Source of the DNA: Cantharellus purpuraceus
Lineage: Eukaryota > Basidiomycota > Agaricomycetes > Cantharellales > Hydnaceae
Assembly (NCBI GenBank): GCA_025174535.1
Contig: JALBUN010000023.1
Span: 372,001-436,000 of the forward strand
DNA: 64,000 nt
Direction: 5' to 3'
Part shown: in pieces, positions 34,874-44,802 of the stretch
How positions within the stretch are numbered: position 1 is the stretch's first letter
Layout of the letters: each line of letters starts with the position of its first letter
Notes under the pieces: generated by a model
The model's database searches: none
Seen by the model: only the letters and a program-made list of their open reading frames with translations
Told to the model about the DNA's origin: nothing
Program-made: the position numbers and the translations under genes

Positions 34874-37014
34874 TCACTGGGGCACCAATCTTCTCCCGGT
34901 CTGGAAATTGACATCCTCACACATAAGCTTCAAACCGAATACGTCGTAACGGGGTGAAGGGACAGGAGCAATGGACACATTGGCATCTCTACCCAAAGAA
35001 GCGTGCTTCATCAGCCGTAACGCGTCCTTCCGTGGGCAACAATATGGGGTCAGATTGTAAAATCTCGCACGATTTGGCGTGGATTCTGCTCTGATCTCTG
35101 CCGGATTGAATATAGGCAAGCAGTCGTCCCTGAATGCGGGACGTCGTCCCCAGAGGGCTTCTTCGTCTCGCTGCAACAAGGGCCGGACGTCTGCATGGAT
35201 GTCAGAAGAAACGCAAGAGCGTGGGACGTGAGGGGCGGCGAGGTTTCTGAGTCGGTTCGACGATTTCGCTTGAACTTCTTCGGCATTGAAGACAGGTAAT
35301 GGTTTGCTATCAAACCGGGTATGAGAGACTCCTTTGATCTCTTTCGACACCCATTGCATATTTGCACGCCGATGGATGTCAGATCGCGGAGGGAAGATGG
35401 CTGTGAGGTTTGGATCGGAAGACTGTGCTTGATTCTCTGCATCATTAACTTGCTGTGGGCGGTCAGGAAATGCGTGAGAGCGTAGTGCGAGAATGGCCGC
35501 AAGGTTCCGGGGAGAAGACTCTGCTTGAATTTCCGTAGGGTCAAAGATAGGTGGAAGATCACCGAGTAATCCTGCAGTGATGTGTGGGCGAATTATAGGA
35601 TTTTGTCTCGCAGGCGCATTCTCTTGGGGTAGAATATCCTCGGAGTAGAAAACCTGAGAGAAGGGCCAAGTCATGCAACCAGACATAGAAGACTCTGCCT
35701 GGATTTCCACAGGATTGAAGATAGGTGGATGGTCACCAAAACAATTTCGATTTGTACCTAAGCTTGCTTTCCTCTTCGGCTTCAATAATCGCTGCACATC
35801 TGCAATTTCAGGGGAGACGCAAGCCCTCGGTGCGAGAAGAGCAGCAATATTTGGCACAGAAGACTGGGCCCGAAATTCGGCCGGGTTGAAGACAGGAGGA
35901 TAGTTACCAATGATCTTGATACGCCCACTCGGTGAGGGCTCATCCACCTGCTTCGATGATCGGTGCATCCTGTTATGCAGTAGAACATCAGGGTGCGCGC
36001 ATAAACGAGGTGATATTACGGGGCTGCCGCTGTGAATTGAGGATTCGGCCTTTATGGCAGTTGAACCAGAGACGGGAAGGAGGGGTCCAGACTCATGTTC
36101 AGGGTGGATACATTCTCCTAGAACGTTTTCGATGTCTTTCTGCATACTGGCTATAGCGGACAATCCAGCGTCCAGACTTTCCAATGTCTTGTCCAACTCG
36201 GCTATGATCAATGGCAGAGCGGCCGGTGCGCTGGGTAGCGTGGTGTTACTGCAGACAATGCCAATCAGGAAGTTAGTTGCCTAGATATGGCTCAAGCTCT
36301 CCTCAGAGCTCAGCGCACCGTGTGTGCACGTCAACGCCCCCCCGAACACGGTCGACTGACAATTTCCTGAATGTATGGGCTAGCATCGGCAACTCAGAGC
36401 TTTGGTTTTTGTATGATAGAACCTCCCGCTTCGCACTTTGAAGGGATCAAATTCGGTCATAGCCATAGAAAAATATGTTGATACGTACGTCGCTGTGTGA
36501 TTTACGTTCGACGGGTCGATATCTGGGAACTCTTCGAGCCCATCAACGAAGGTCTTTGTGACTCTAGTCGAACAAATGTCAGGAGGATTGAAGCTAGTGA
36601 AAGGGGAGAACAATGTCACCTGTTATTAATTTGACACTGCTCAGAAGACTTTGCTGGTATCGCCACTAGTGGAGACGGAACTGTGGATGGCTGAAGATTC
36701 TCAGACTGACAAGGCCGATTCCACAGGAAGAGCATACCTGCCAGGGATATGGATTGTTCCGCTGCTTCGAGATCGTCGACAAGATCACCTTTGACTGTTG
36801 ATGAAGAAGATGGCTGAGGGCATACTCGGACATTGAAGCTATCGTGTCCTTCAACAAGTTGATGTGCCCTGGTAGAGCTTCTGGAGAGTCTGCGCATGCC
36901 AGCAGTACCGAGAACAATAACTAAAGCAAGGAATAAAACGCTATTGCCGATTGCAGAAAAGCTCTTCTCCCTGGCAAGGTTGTCCAAAGAAAAGCTTGGT
37001 GACTCGGATGTCAT
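34874..37014 (-). CDS. Orphan membrane-anchored protein with seven degenerate ~58-residue repeats
   Basis: I do not recognise the family. Four exons (37014-36620, 36563-36489, 36435-36319, 36248-34874) join in phase and give exactly 654 codons (653 aa). Donors are GTGACA, GTACGT and GTGCGC; acceptors end CTAG, AAAG and GCAG. Residues about 20-42 form one membrane helix (SVLFLALVIVLGTAGM) followed by RRLSR, so the long C-terminal part is probably cytosolic. After an amphipathic stretch (LDKTLESLDAGLSAIASMQK) come seven copies of a unit whose core is PP(I/V)F(N/D)PxE(I/F)(R/Q)A(E/Q)SS followed by NLAA(L/I)LAPR and a Cys/Pro-containing tail. Core spacings are 60, 57, 58, 32, 53 and 60 residues. 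The unit lacks the hydrophobic pattern of LRR, WD or TPR repeats and looks disordered or linear-motif-like. Confidence 0.72.
34937..36061 (-). repeat. Seven in-frame degenerate repeats within the orphan gene
   Basis: The seven (E/Q/K)SS(T) cores fall at codons 54, 114, 171, 229, 261, 314 and 374, counting the codon at 36209-36211 as 1. The fourth-to-fifth interval is shortened to 32 codons, and the fifth core has lost the PPIFNP part. The first has only AIKAESS. The copies are diverged at DNA level, so this is an old expansion rather than a fresh tandem array. Confidence 0.8.
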
Positions 37015-38683
37015 AGGCTGTAGAACTCTTTCGGCGTGTTCTGTGATTGTGGTAAGGTGTTGTGGAACGCGGTCAGTGTGATTGAAGCATCTATGGCCTT
37101 AGGCTGACACTCGGACTTGGATTATTAAAATTAATTGCTATGGAAGATATCGGGATGAAGATATGGATTCGCCAACATACAAAGACTTGAGGATACAGTA
37201 ACGGACACCGGAAGAGATGCGGAAGTCGCGCGTGCCGTATGCGAGGCAGGTTAGGACGAGGCGGACCGGGAGATATCGACAAGCAGAGAGGGAAAAATTA
37301 CCGCTACAAAGTACAAGGCAGTAAAGCCTTGTATATATAAATAGAGATGATGAGGATTTATATTTGAATTAGGAACTGAGATTAGAACGCGACCTCTCCT
37401 CCTCTCTAAAGGCCCAGGGGGCAGCAGCTGACAGAGGCTCAGATCATCTCGTTTCACAAGTCGAGGTCCAGTGGTGCAGAAGAGCTGGCAGCCTCAATGC
37501 TTGTCTGCATAGTATGCTGATTAGATCAGTGAGTAAGTACCAAGTAAAAGGTTGGATTTGTCACGTCTTTAAAGTAAGCGCCTCGACTACAAGACTTGCC
37601 TAGAAAACTCATTCTTATCCAGCGTCTTCTGTTGGGGAGATCTTGTTGCATATTGAGATGTAGCATTTATGTCGCTGGCATACTACCAGACGACGCTTCT
37701 TAGGCGAGTCCGACCTCCTCGATCAGCATCGATGCGTTCAAGACGCGGACCATCACATACTGGAAATCTGACAGATTTTCTAGAGCCTTACCCACCACAA
37801 GCCCCCATATATAAGACTCATTATGCGATAATTCTCATTGGCCTTCTCAAAAATCATGCAATCATGCCCTTTAGCGCGTACCGGTATAACTAGTATCCCT
37901 GTTGTCGGTCGACTCAGGAGAGACAAGGCGTTGATACCAGTGCGATGCTCGGTGGGCTGGTCGTATTATCCATGTCATCGATGCATCGTTTTCTTCATGC
38001 CGATCTGGCGTCTCAAGGTTCCAGACGCACTTCCTACATGGTCCTGCTGCTAGCAGATCGCTCGCGCTCGTTCTATGGCTGAGTTTTCATGTTATATTCT
38101 CCACTCGTAAGAATGATATGGAACTCGTTAGGGCAATGTTTCCCGGAGTCGTCGACACGATGCCGATTGAAGTCAAGCTGCAAAGACTCTGCATTCCGGT
38201 GACTTGTGCATATATATGACCAGGGAAGCAGACACGTTAGATTTCCGAGAAACTCAGCGACTGGAAGGTTCATGTCATGGACTGGCTATACTGTCTTCGG
38301 CTTACCAGCCTGAGCCCCGAGTACTCAACATATCACGATCACTAGACGACATGAAAGACTATTGATAGCACAATGAAAGGGTTGAATAACCCTAGTTGAA
38401 TTCCAAGGTCCTCTGGACTTCGTAAGTGAATGACACCAATTACTGACTCGTCCAACCCCACGTGGATCGGGTAACCAACAGCATACTTATTGTTATGGCC
38501 CAAGGAATAAAAGGCTCAATGTCCATTGCTTAGAGCGTCATGGAGTGGCGATTACCCCACCTCCCTTAATGATCAAGACATGTCGTCTCAGTCCACTCCT
38601 ATAAAGTACACATTCTCCTATACACGAGACGAGTCGTAAAAGCGCCAGAAAGCACTAGGGTATGAAAAGGCGTGTCCGATCGT
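37015..38683. other. Intergenic, about 1.7 kb
   Basis: The left end should carry the promoter of the orphan repeat gene, with an AT-rich stretch at 37340-37380. The short frames here (for example 37669-37893) show no conserved features. No repeat or RNA gene was recognised. Confidence 0.45.
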
Positions 38684-39900
38684 TTGTCATGGCCGCAAGT
38701 TGGCCTCTGAAACTCCAAAGACCACATCAGGGATATCTGGCTCAGCGTCTCCGTCATTATCATCCACGGCCGGTCCTTTTCCTTGTCCTATACGTCATGC
38801 GTTAGTATCGTTAAAACTGTGTAACAAAATAAGCTCGCCCTTGGCGGAAATGCTAGATCGCGTGTCACATCCATACGGTCTTCGGCCATTCTCAGTGGGC
38901 ATGCTAATAAGGACCGTTACCTGGAGTCTCTTGTCTTCTTGGGGCCGGCCCCTGGCATCACCTGCGAGGTGAACCATCTCTGAATTTTGTTCCATGGCTG
39001 GTTCGTTCCGCTCCCTGGATGCTACCTGGGGTTGCGCTAGGGAAGTCGTTGCAAACGGACGTCGACCGAGGAGGCGAGTTCTAATTGACCTATGTGCATG
39101 TCGAGGTTCGGGTTCAGAGATAGGGGGTGAGGTTGTGCTTCCATCTCCCTCAAGGGAAACGGGTTTGGAGGTATCAGAAGACATGATGATTACTGAAACA
39201 GGCTGAAACATAATGAGGACCCCTGGTCAAACAATATACGCCCTCACTCTCCCAGCGGAACGAAACGACACGCACTAGAATTTCTTCCCATCTACCGTCT
39301 CCCTTGCCAAGCCCATCGGTATTAGGGCTGCCTGAATATGAGCTGTCGTTTGCCTGCTCTGGCTCGTCCACCCACACCTCCCATATCTTAGGTTTCTCTT
39401 GAGAGTCACGCCTTAACACCTGCCCCATTCCCCCCGAGTCACCTTCCGCAGCTATGCGGAATCGTCGACGTCGGTGTGTAATGCATGACCTAATGCAGCT
39501 CTTTGTATACATTCACAGAATCATAGCAGCTGGCAACGAACCTGGCAGCAAATAAGAGGAGAAGTGCTGTGAACGCCCTAGAGGTAGATACAAACATGTT
39601 ACAATGAGTGGGACTGCTGAGCCAACCTCTGCGCACAGACCCATCAATGGAGAGCACTCACACGAATACATAAAGTGTTGGAGACCGCAAAGTAGCGCTA
39701 AATGAGGGAATGTATGTCAGTTCCATGTAACATGCCTAAACGAGACCGTCTACCTTGCAAGAGTATTATTTGCATTAGCTGTGGATGTGCTATCGGGAGA
39801 CGTCGTAGTTGCAGACGACGTGGAAGATGTGAGACTCGACATGGGTAAAGGGTCGGATAGCCGTCCGCGTCGAGAGACGTTCAGCTATGAGGTATTAGTG
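38684..39900 (-). CDS. Hypothetical single-pass membrane protein, exon borders uncertain
   Basis: Several minus-strand pieces look like one gene. A Ser/Thr/Asn-rich segment (SSLTSSTSSATTTSPDSTST, about 39780-39850) is followed by a short hydrophobic piece (FTALLLLFAA, about 39555-39585). Next is a basic stop-transfer (THRRRRFRIA) and a soluble part with KPKIWEVWVDEPEQ and GDGRWEEIL, joined to PVSVIIMSSDTSKPVSLEG (39210 downward). This order resembles the many Agaricomycete proteins with a glycosylated S/T-rich outside, one TM and a WEVWVDE-containing cytosolic tail, but I cannot name a function. The 3' end is either the stop at 38795 or, after an intron with a TACTAAC branch site, the stop near 38691. 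The 5' end was not found with confidence and may reach 40170. Confidence 0.45.
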
Positions 39901-41857
39901 AAGAGAATAGATGTGGAAACTAGTTACGCGATGGTAGCGACTTGGGATGGCCAGAGCAGTTGACAGCTGTGCTTGCAAGGCCGTATCAGCATCTTTGCCC
40001 CTCAGGCCGCTACTGTGGGAAGTTGCTAGCTGAAGCCCGTGACCGTGTCCCGGTGCTTACACGATTGCGCAGCACTGTGGAAAGGGTATCCAATATTCCA
40101 TATTCGGTCCCAGTGAGAACAACTTCCGTACAGCATGGGGTGGAAACGGCACCGCAATCAAAATAAGAACATCGGAGTCATAGGACCGAGTCGATATCGA
40201 CCGAATTAACTGCCTCCGCAATTCGAATTACAATCCCATCATGGTAAAGTTAATAAACGTTCCAAACACACTGGCAAGCCAAAGGCTAAAATTGTGTCAT
40301 GAGAATATCTGGCGCAACACCACGAAATCGGCAGACTTTTGAGTCTAATTTGCAAGGACTGTGGAAGAGACAACTATGCACTCCCTGGTCGGCGTGCTTA
40401 GGTGCGATACAGTCCTACCCGCCATTACCGCTTACTGACGTCCTCTCCAGACGCAGCACATCCACGAGCAATGGCTCTGCAAGTAGTGTCAATCACTTCT
40501 CAGAGATGGACTCAATCCTCAACATCATTTCGAACCGTCCCCCGCTTGTGAGCTTCCTCTTGCGTAAAACGTCGCAGTTGGCTTTGCCAATGTCAGTAGA
40601 TGAGAAAGTGAAATGCTCACCCGTATATTTACGCAACACAAGCATGTGCAAAAGGCGAGGGTTGCACCATGCCGTATCCCATGCTTTCCGGATAAGTAGG
40701 GATTACTTATGACAGACAGCGAGTCCTGTCTAATACTAAGGCACGCTGTGATACGGTGAGGGGAGAGGGAAACAGAGAGGAAAAGGGGGGAGGGGGTTTC
40801 AAACGAGTAAACCTTGCTCTTCCACACCTCCGTACTTGTACAGCATACAGGCCTGCAGTGTCCTGCGCAGCGCCAAAAAGGCTTCATCAGCAGTAGACAC
40901 GGAGTCCTCCGACGTATGATTACACCTGAGCTGTAGACGGAGTGCCTATCCATAGCATATTAGTATCTCCATGCAACCATAACTTTTCCCAGTCCATCCG
41001 TTATAACAATATGGCCATGGGGCTGGTGTAGTACGAAGTCTGGAAGATCGACACGGCTCGTAGAAACTCTAGCAAGAGGCTGGCGAACAGAAGCCTAGTC
41101 AACGTACAAAACCTGCTTCATGTTTCTACCTGAGAGAAGACTCCTGCTGCAATTCGGCACGAGTATTTTAAAGAGACTCGACCTTAGCTGGAAGATATAC
41201 CATGCTATGCTCCTTCTGCTTGTAAACATGCCGTCCAAATGATATGTGGTGATACTCGGCGCCAGTATATAGTCAGTTGGAATTGGAGCTTTTCTGAACC
41301 GTCATCAATAAAATCAAATAACCGACCGTGTTTGCTCAGTGTTTGCGTTGTTACAATTTGGTGCCATAAACTGCAGGTATCGGTTGTCGCCTCAGATCGA
41401 TGTGAACGAATGCTCACTTTGGTAACGTGCCTCGTGACGCTCATTGATGTTTGCTCATGCCTCGGGCCCTATTTAGTTGAGTCACGCCATTCCTGAACAC
41501 CCACCACCACTACTCTAGCCGAAAGTCGCTGAAGGATCGGTAAGGTCTTTCAATGCAAGCTGTCGCCTCACGTTGTCATGCGGTGCAACCGAGATTCGCT
41601 GCATTTGTCGTCGACGCCTTGCATTTATTCTATCGGAACTCATCATCATCATTCCGTTCCATCTCATTGCTGTCTCGACCCTGCGTAAGACCATACCCAT
41701 TCAGTATGAGTCGACTCAGAGTCATGCTCAACACTGAGGTCACACGCGATGCATTGATGTTCCGTCTTGTCGTGTAACAAAGTGGAATTTCCCCCTTGAA
41801 ACGATCTGCGAACAGGTGCAACGGACTTGGATAAGACCCTCAAAAAATTCAGGAACA
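39901..41857. other. Region of about 2 kb without a supported gene
   Basis: A plus-strand frame of 137 codons (40299-40712) and an overlapping minus-strand frame of 142 codons (40525-40953) have no domain, no biased composition and no splice partners. Part of 40000-40170 may belong to the 5' end of the membrane-protein gene on the left (minus strand, with STPCCTEVVLTGTEYG). Confidence 0.4.
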
Positions 41858-42596
41858 TCACTGCCTCACTGCCTCCCCCGACTGCCTCCAGACCACTAAC
41901 TCCCTCGTCGGGGTCTCAGCAGCCCGTCTTCTGCTATCACTGTCATCATACTCGATAGTGACAATCTGCGAGACTGAAACACTTGGATCGTGTCGGGGAA
42001 ACTCGGTCATCGCGATCGTGGCCGGGGGATTCAAATCATGATCCTCCCATGTGCTCACTGATGACCCAAGTCCCGCCTGTTCGCATTTAGCATCTCCTGT
42101 ACATTTTATACAGATTTATACGCACCCGAACGATGATCATTGAGAATGTGATCTCCTGAAAAAGATCAATGAAAGCCCATCAGTCAGCCAGCACCCTGTC
42201 AACTTAAAAACACGTACAATCATTGGGACCAACACGTCAAACGCTTGTGGACAGGCACTCATCGTCAGGCAAATGCATCAGGAAACCTCAAAGCAAGCCA
42301 TATCATACCAATAAAGTGCGCGTCACTCTTTGCCAGGTACGCGGCAAGTGAAATCAAGAGTGTGGTGGAATAAATGGCACCGCTCTCCAGCATGATCCCG
42401 ATGACGGGCCGCAGCGAGTGGCCTCCGTTCTCAAATGGGATGGCGATGTGCACCCGCCAGATCCTGTACCTATAACCCACTTCCTGTTAGCGTAGATTGA
42501 GTGCAGAGGGTGTAATGTCACATACACGATCATGCATGTTGCCGCGATATTCAGTATCAACGATGACATAAAGAACACGCCAATGTGGTCAACGTT
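41858..42596 (-). pseudogene. 5'-truncated 7TM-like membrane protein gene
   Basis: The minus strand encodes the C-terminal half of a polytopic protein common in Agaricomycetes. Segments in order are VFFMSSLILNIAATCMIV, RYRIWRVHIAIPFENGG, HSLRPVIGIMLESGAIYSTTL, LISLAAYLAKSDAHFIGMI, and EITFSMIIVRVRINLYKMYR. A hydrophilic tail ends at 41858. The RIW...RPV...ESGAIYS...IIVRV sequence is the family hallmark. The first four or so membrane segments should lie upstream (42600-43500), but that space is filled by the inverted 5-phosphatase copy, with homology to the duplication starting at about 42590. I infer that the gene lost its 5' half at this junction. It may still be transcribed, but no start codon with a plausible leader is visible. 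Confidence 0.6.
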
Positions 42597-43915
42597 TCCT
42601 GTATGCGTGCATACCCAGTGACAGATATTGGGAGAAGATACTTGATGTACTGATCATGAGGTTGCTGGAAAGGTTATGGATGAGGAATGCTACTACCCAA
42701 TCCAGTAAAGCTTCAGGTGAGCGTATATACCCAGTGACTGATGTTGAGGGAAAGTACACTGAACGCATATGCCCAGATCATGAGGCTGCAAATTGTAAAA
42801 CGGAATTAAAAGAATACATTTATTCATTGTACAGGAGCACTTCACCGCAGGGAAGTAAACACATACCAAGTAGTGAGTCCATCCCCCTCTCAAAAGAACG
42901 TACTAGGGCATTCAAAATGGCTGCCACCGTGCGGACCTATGCCAACTAACCGTGCACAATCTAGGGTTCCAAACATCGTATGCTAGATCATCCCCTGCAG
43001 CATCGACTCACACAGCCTGAACAGTGCCCTTAAGCAGCATTCCCCAGACTCAACATAACGAAGATGCACCAGAACAGACCATTTATACGGCCAAAACTCC
43101 TGCCTGTATATTGTTTCATAACCGCATACGTGTCCGGGACGAAGTGCGGCGCGTGTGGAAGAAGGGGAATTGATGTAACTGCAACGCTTGGCGTAGAGGG
43201 TGTGCGTGACGCTGTCCGAAATGAAGCAAGAGCGAGTAAAGCGACTATTGGCTTGTGGTCCGAAGTAGTGTATGAAGGAATAGAGGCGTGCCGGAGTGAT
43301 GTGACTCCCGGTCGGTCGGGCGAATCACCATGCGTCGCGTTCAAGGTGCGATCTGTCCACGACACTATCTGACCCAAGATAAACAAAGCGCACCTGAATC
43401 CCCAATTCACCTTCCCAAAGACCAGGAAACACGGTGCCTTTCTTCCGCTCTATTATCTACTGATCGAATCCCTTCGCCTCTTCTCTTCCATGCTCCATGT
43501 CGAGCAGTGTGTTTAGCCGATGGATAACCACACGTCTGATCTGAGCGAAGCGGACGAGCAAGCGGCACATCAGGGCGAAAGTTGAGGGAGAAACAGGTGC
43601 AATTGTATAAATAGTGATGCTGGCTATTTTCCCTGGGACGCAAGAAGAGGGGAATGGGAGGGTGCGAATAATGTGCTTCCGTGAGAGATACCACTACATG
43701 CTCTGTAAGATGCGCATTGACAAATCTGCAATGGATTGGATAGCTCAAGTGAGGGAGGTCATGCTCACGTAAACACCTCTCCAGCACCTCCATCTAGACC
43801 CGCTACTCTGAACCGGACACTGACGGCACCTTTATTTCCCTGGAAAAGGCTTCAGGTACGAAGGAGCGCAGATAGTAGGATTCACAAGCCAGGCAGGACC
43901 ACCACAGCTAGCGCT
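42590..43915 (-). repeat. Derived copy of the inverted segmental duplication
   Basis: This block matches 29560-31097 in reverse orientation. It is about 200 bp shorter because of internal deletions. It carries both the 3' flank with its two direct repeats (42607-42664 and 42721-42790) and the coding part. The distance between the two copies is 11.5 kb. Confidence 0.8.
43008..43915 (-). pseudogene. Decayed copy of the inositol polyphosphate 5-phosphatase
   Basis: Read on the minus strand this is the 5-phosphatase gene from just before its GNKGAVG exon to its stop. Compared with 29560-30679 it has a one-base deletion after the NAHLT segment, a nearby loss of about 14 bases, and a deletion that removes the Gly-Asp of the catalytic GDLNFR core. 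It also has an in-frame TAG in the segment matching FDQLLIERKK, loss of the exon-intron stretch containing KCTYKFK, and a deletion in the last membrane segment. The SWTDR and TSDHKPIVALLAL segments remain readable. No promoter or first exons are present, so it cannot encode an active phosphatase. Confidence 0.88.
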
Positions 43916-44802
43916 GAGCAAACGCGGCTATATTGGGTTTATTACAGTTTGGATCAGAAATGCGACAAACGTTCCACTTGGAATTGAGGTACCCATACAC
44001 TTTGTGCAGGGGGGACCTCCATCTACAGCTCACTTACTCATGCGGAGCGTGTCACTGATGTTGCGATAACAAGAAACACTCAGGTTACCGACCAGTCAAT
44101 CAGCCATCTTCCATCACCGTGACTTCACGTAACAGTATGTTGCAAAATGTCGTTAAACTGGAAAATCCAGTCTGTCTGGTGTTTCCGTGTGCCGACCTCG
44201 CAGATCTTGTACTACGGTAGCCACACTCAGATTCTTACAATGGACGAGAACTAAGCTCTGGTAGATTGAACATCCTCAAAAACATTTTTTCGAGGTAGGC
44301 CCTGGCCTAAAAAGCTGGTGTGTAATCAAACACGCCGGAAGGACCCATGTCTACTCGTGAACTCTTTCTGGGGGATTTTTATGCTGCGTACAACTCTTCG
44401 AGTCGCTCCACCTCCATGTATACGATCCCACCTCCACGTATACGATCCCACTTAACACACCATTCTACCTCTATGTTTCTAGGCCAGATCCCCAGACTTT
44501 GACTCAGCTTAGTAACCTTGATGTATGCGAGTGATTTCCACCTGGTTGTTGAACCACTGTTCAAAGCATGACGACAATGTTATAAGCGAGGCGACGATAA
44601 TACACAAAGACAGGCAAAGAACACATCCTCCCGATGCACAATATCAGAGAGTTCCTTCGACCGTGACACCAGAAATACAGGAAATTTCGTGCTGAAACAC
44701 TTAGTGGTGAGATTATCGAATAGAGAAGCCGACAACATGAGATAGCAGAAACCATGACAGCGAGCAAAGCTGGAAACACTTGCAATCCTAGTCCATTAGC
44801 CA
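43916..44802. other. Intergenic, about 0.9 kb
   Basis: Lies between the pseudogene and the 3' end of the RING gene. A short direct repeat is visible near 44412-44455 (CCACCTCCA-TGTATACGATCCCA units). No coding frame is supported. Confidence 0.45.

Noticed and set aside
40299..40953. Two opposed frames of about 140 codons
   Set aside because: Overlap each other, have no biased composition or known motif, and no splice partners.
43064..43372. 102-codon plus-strand frame over the pseudogene
   Set aside because: Antisense shadow of the decayed 5-phosphatase; the same shadow occurs at the source copy.
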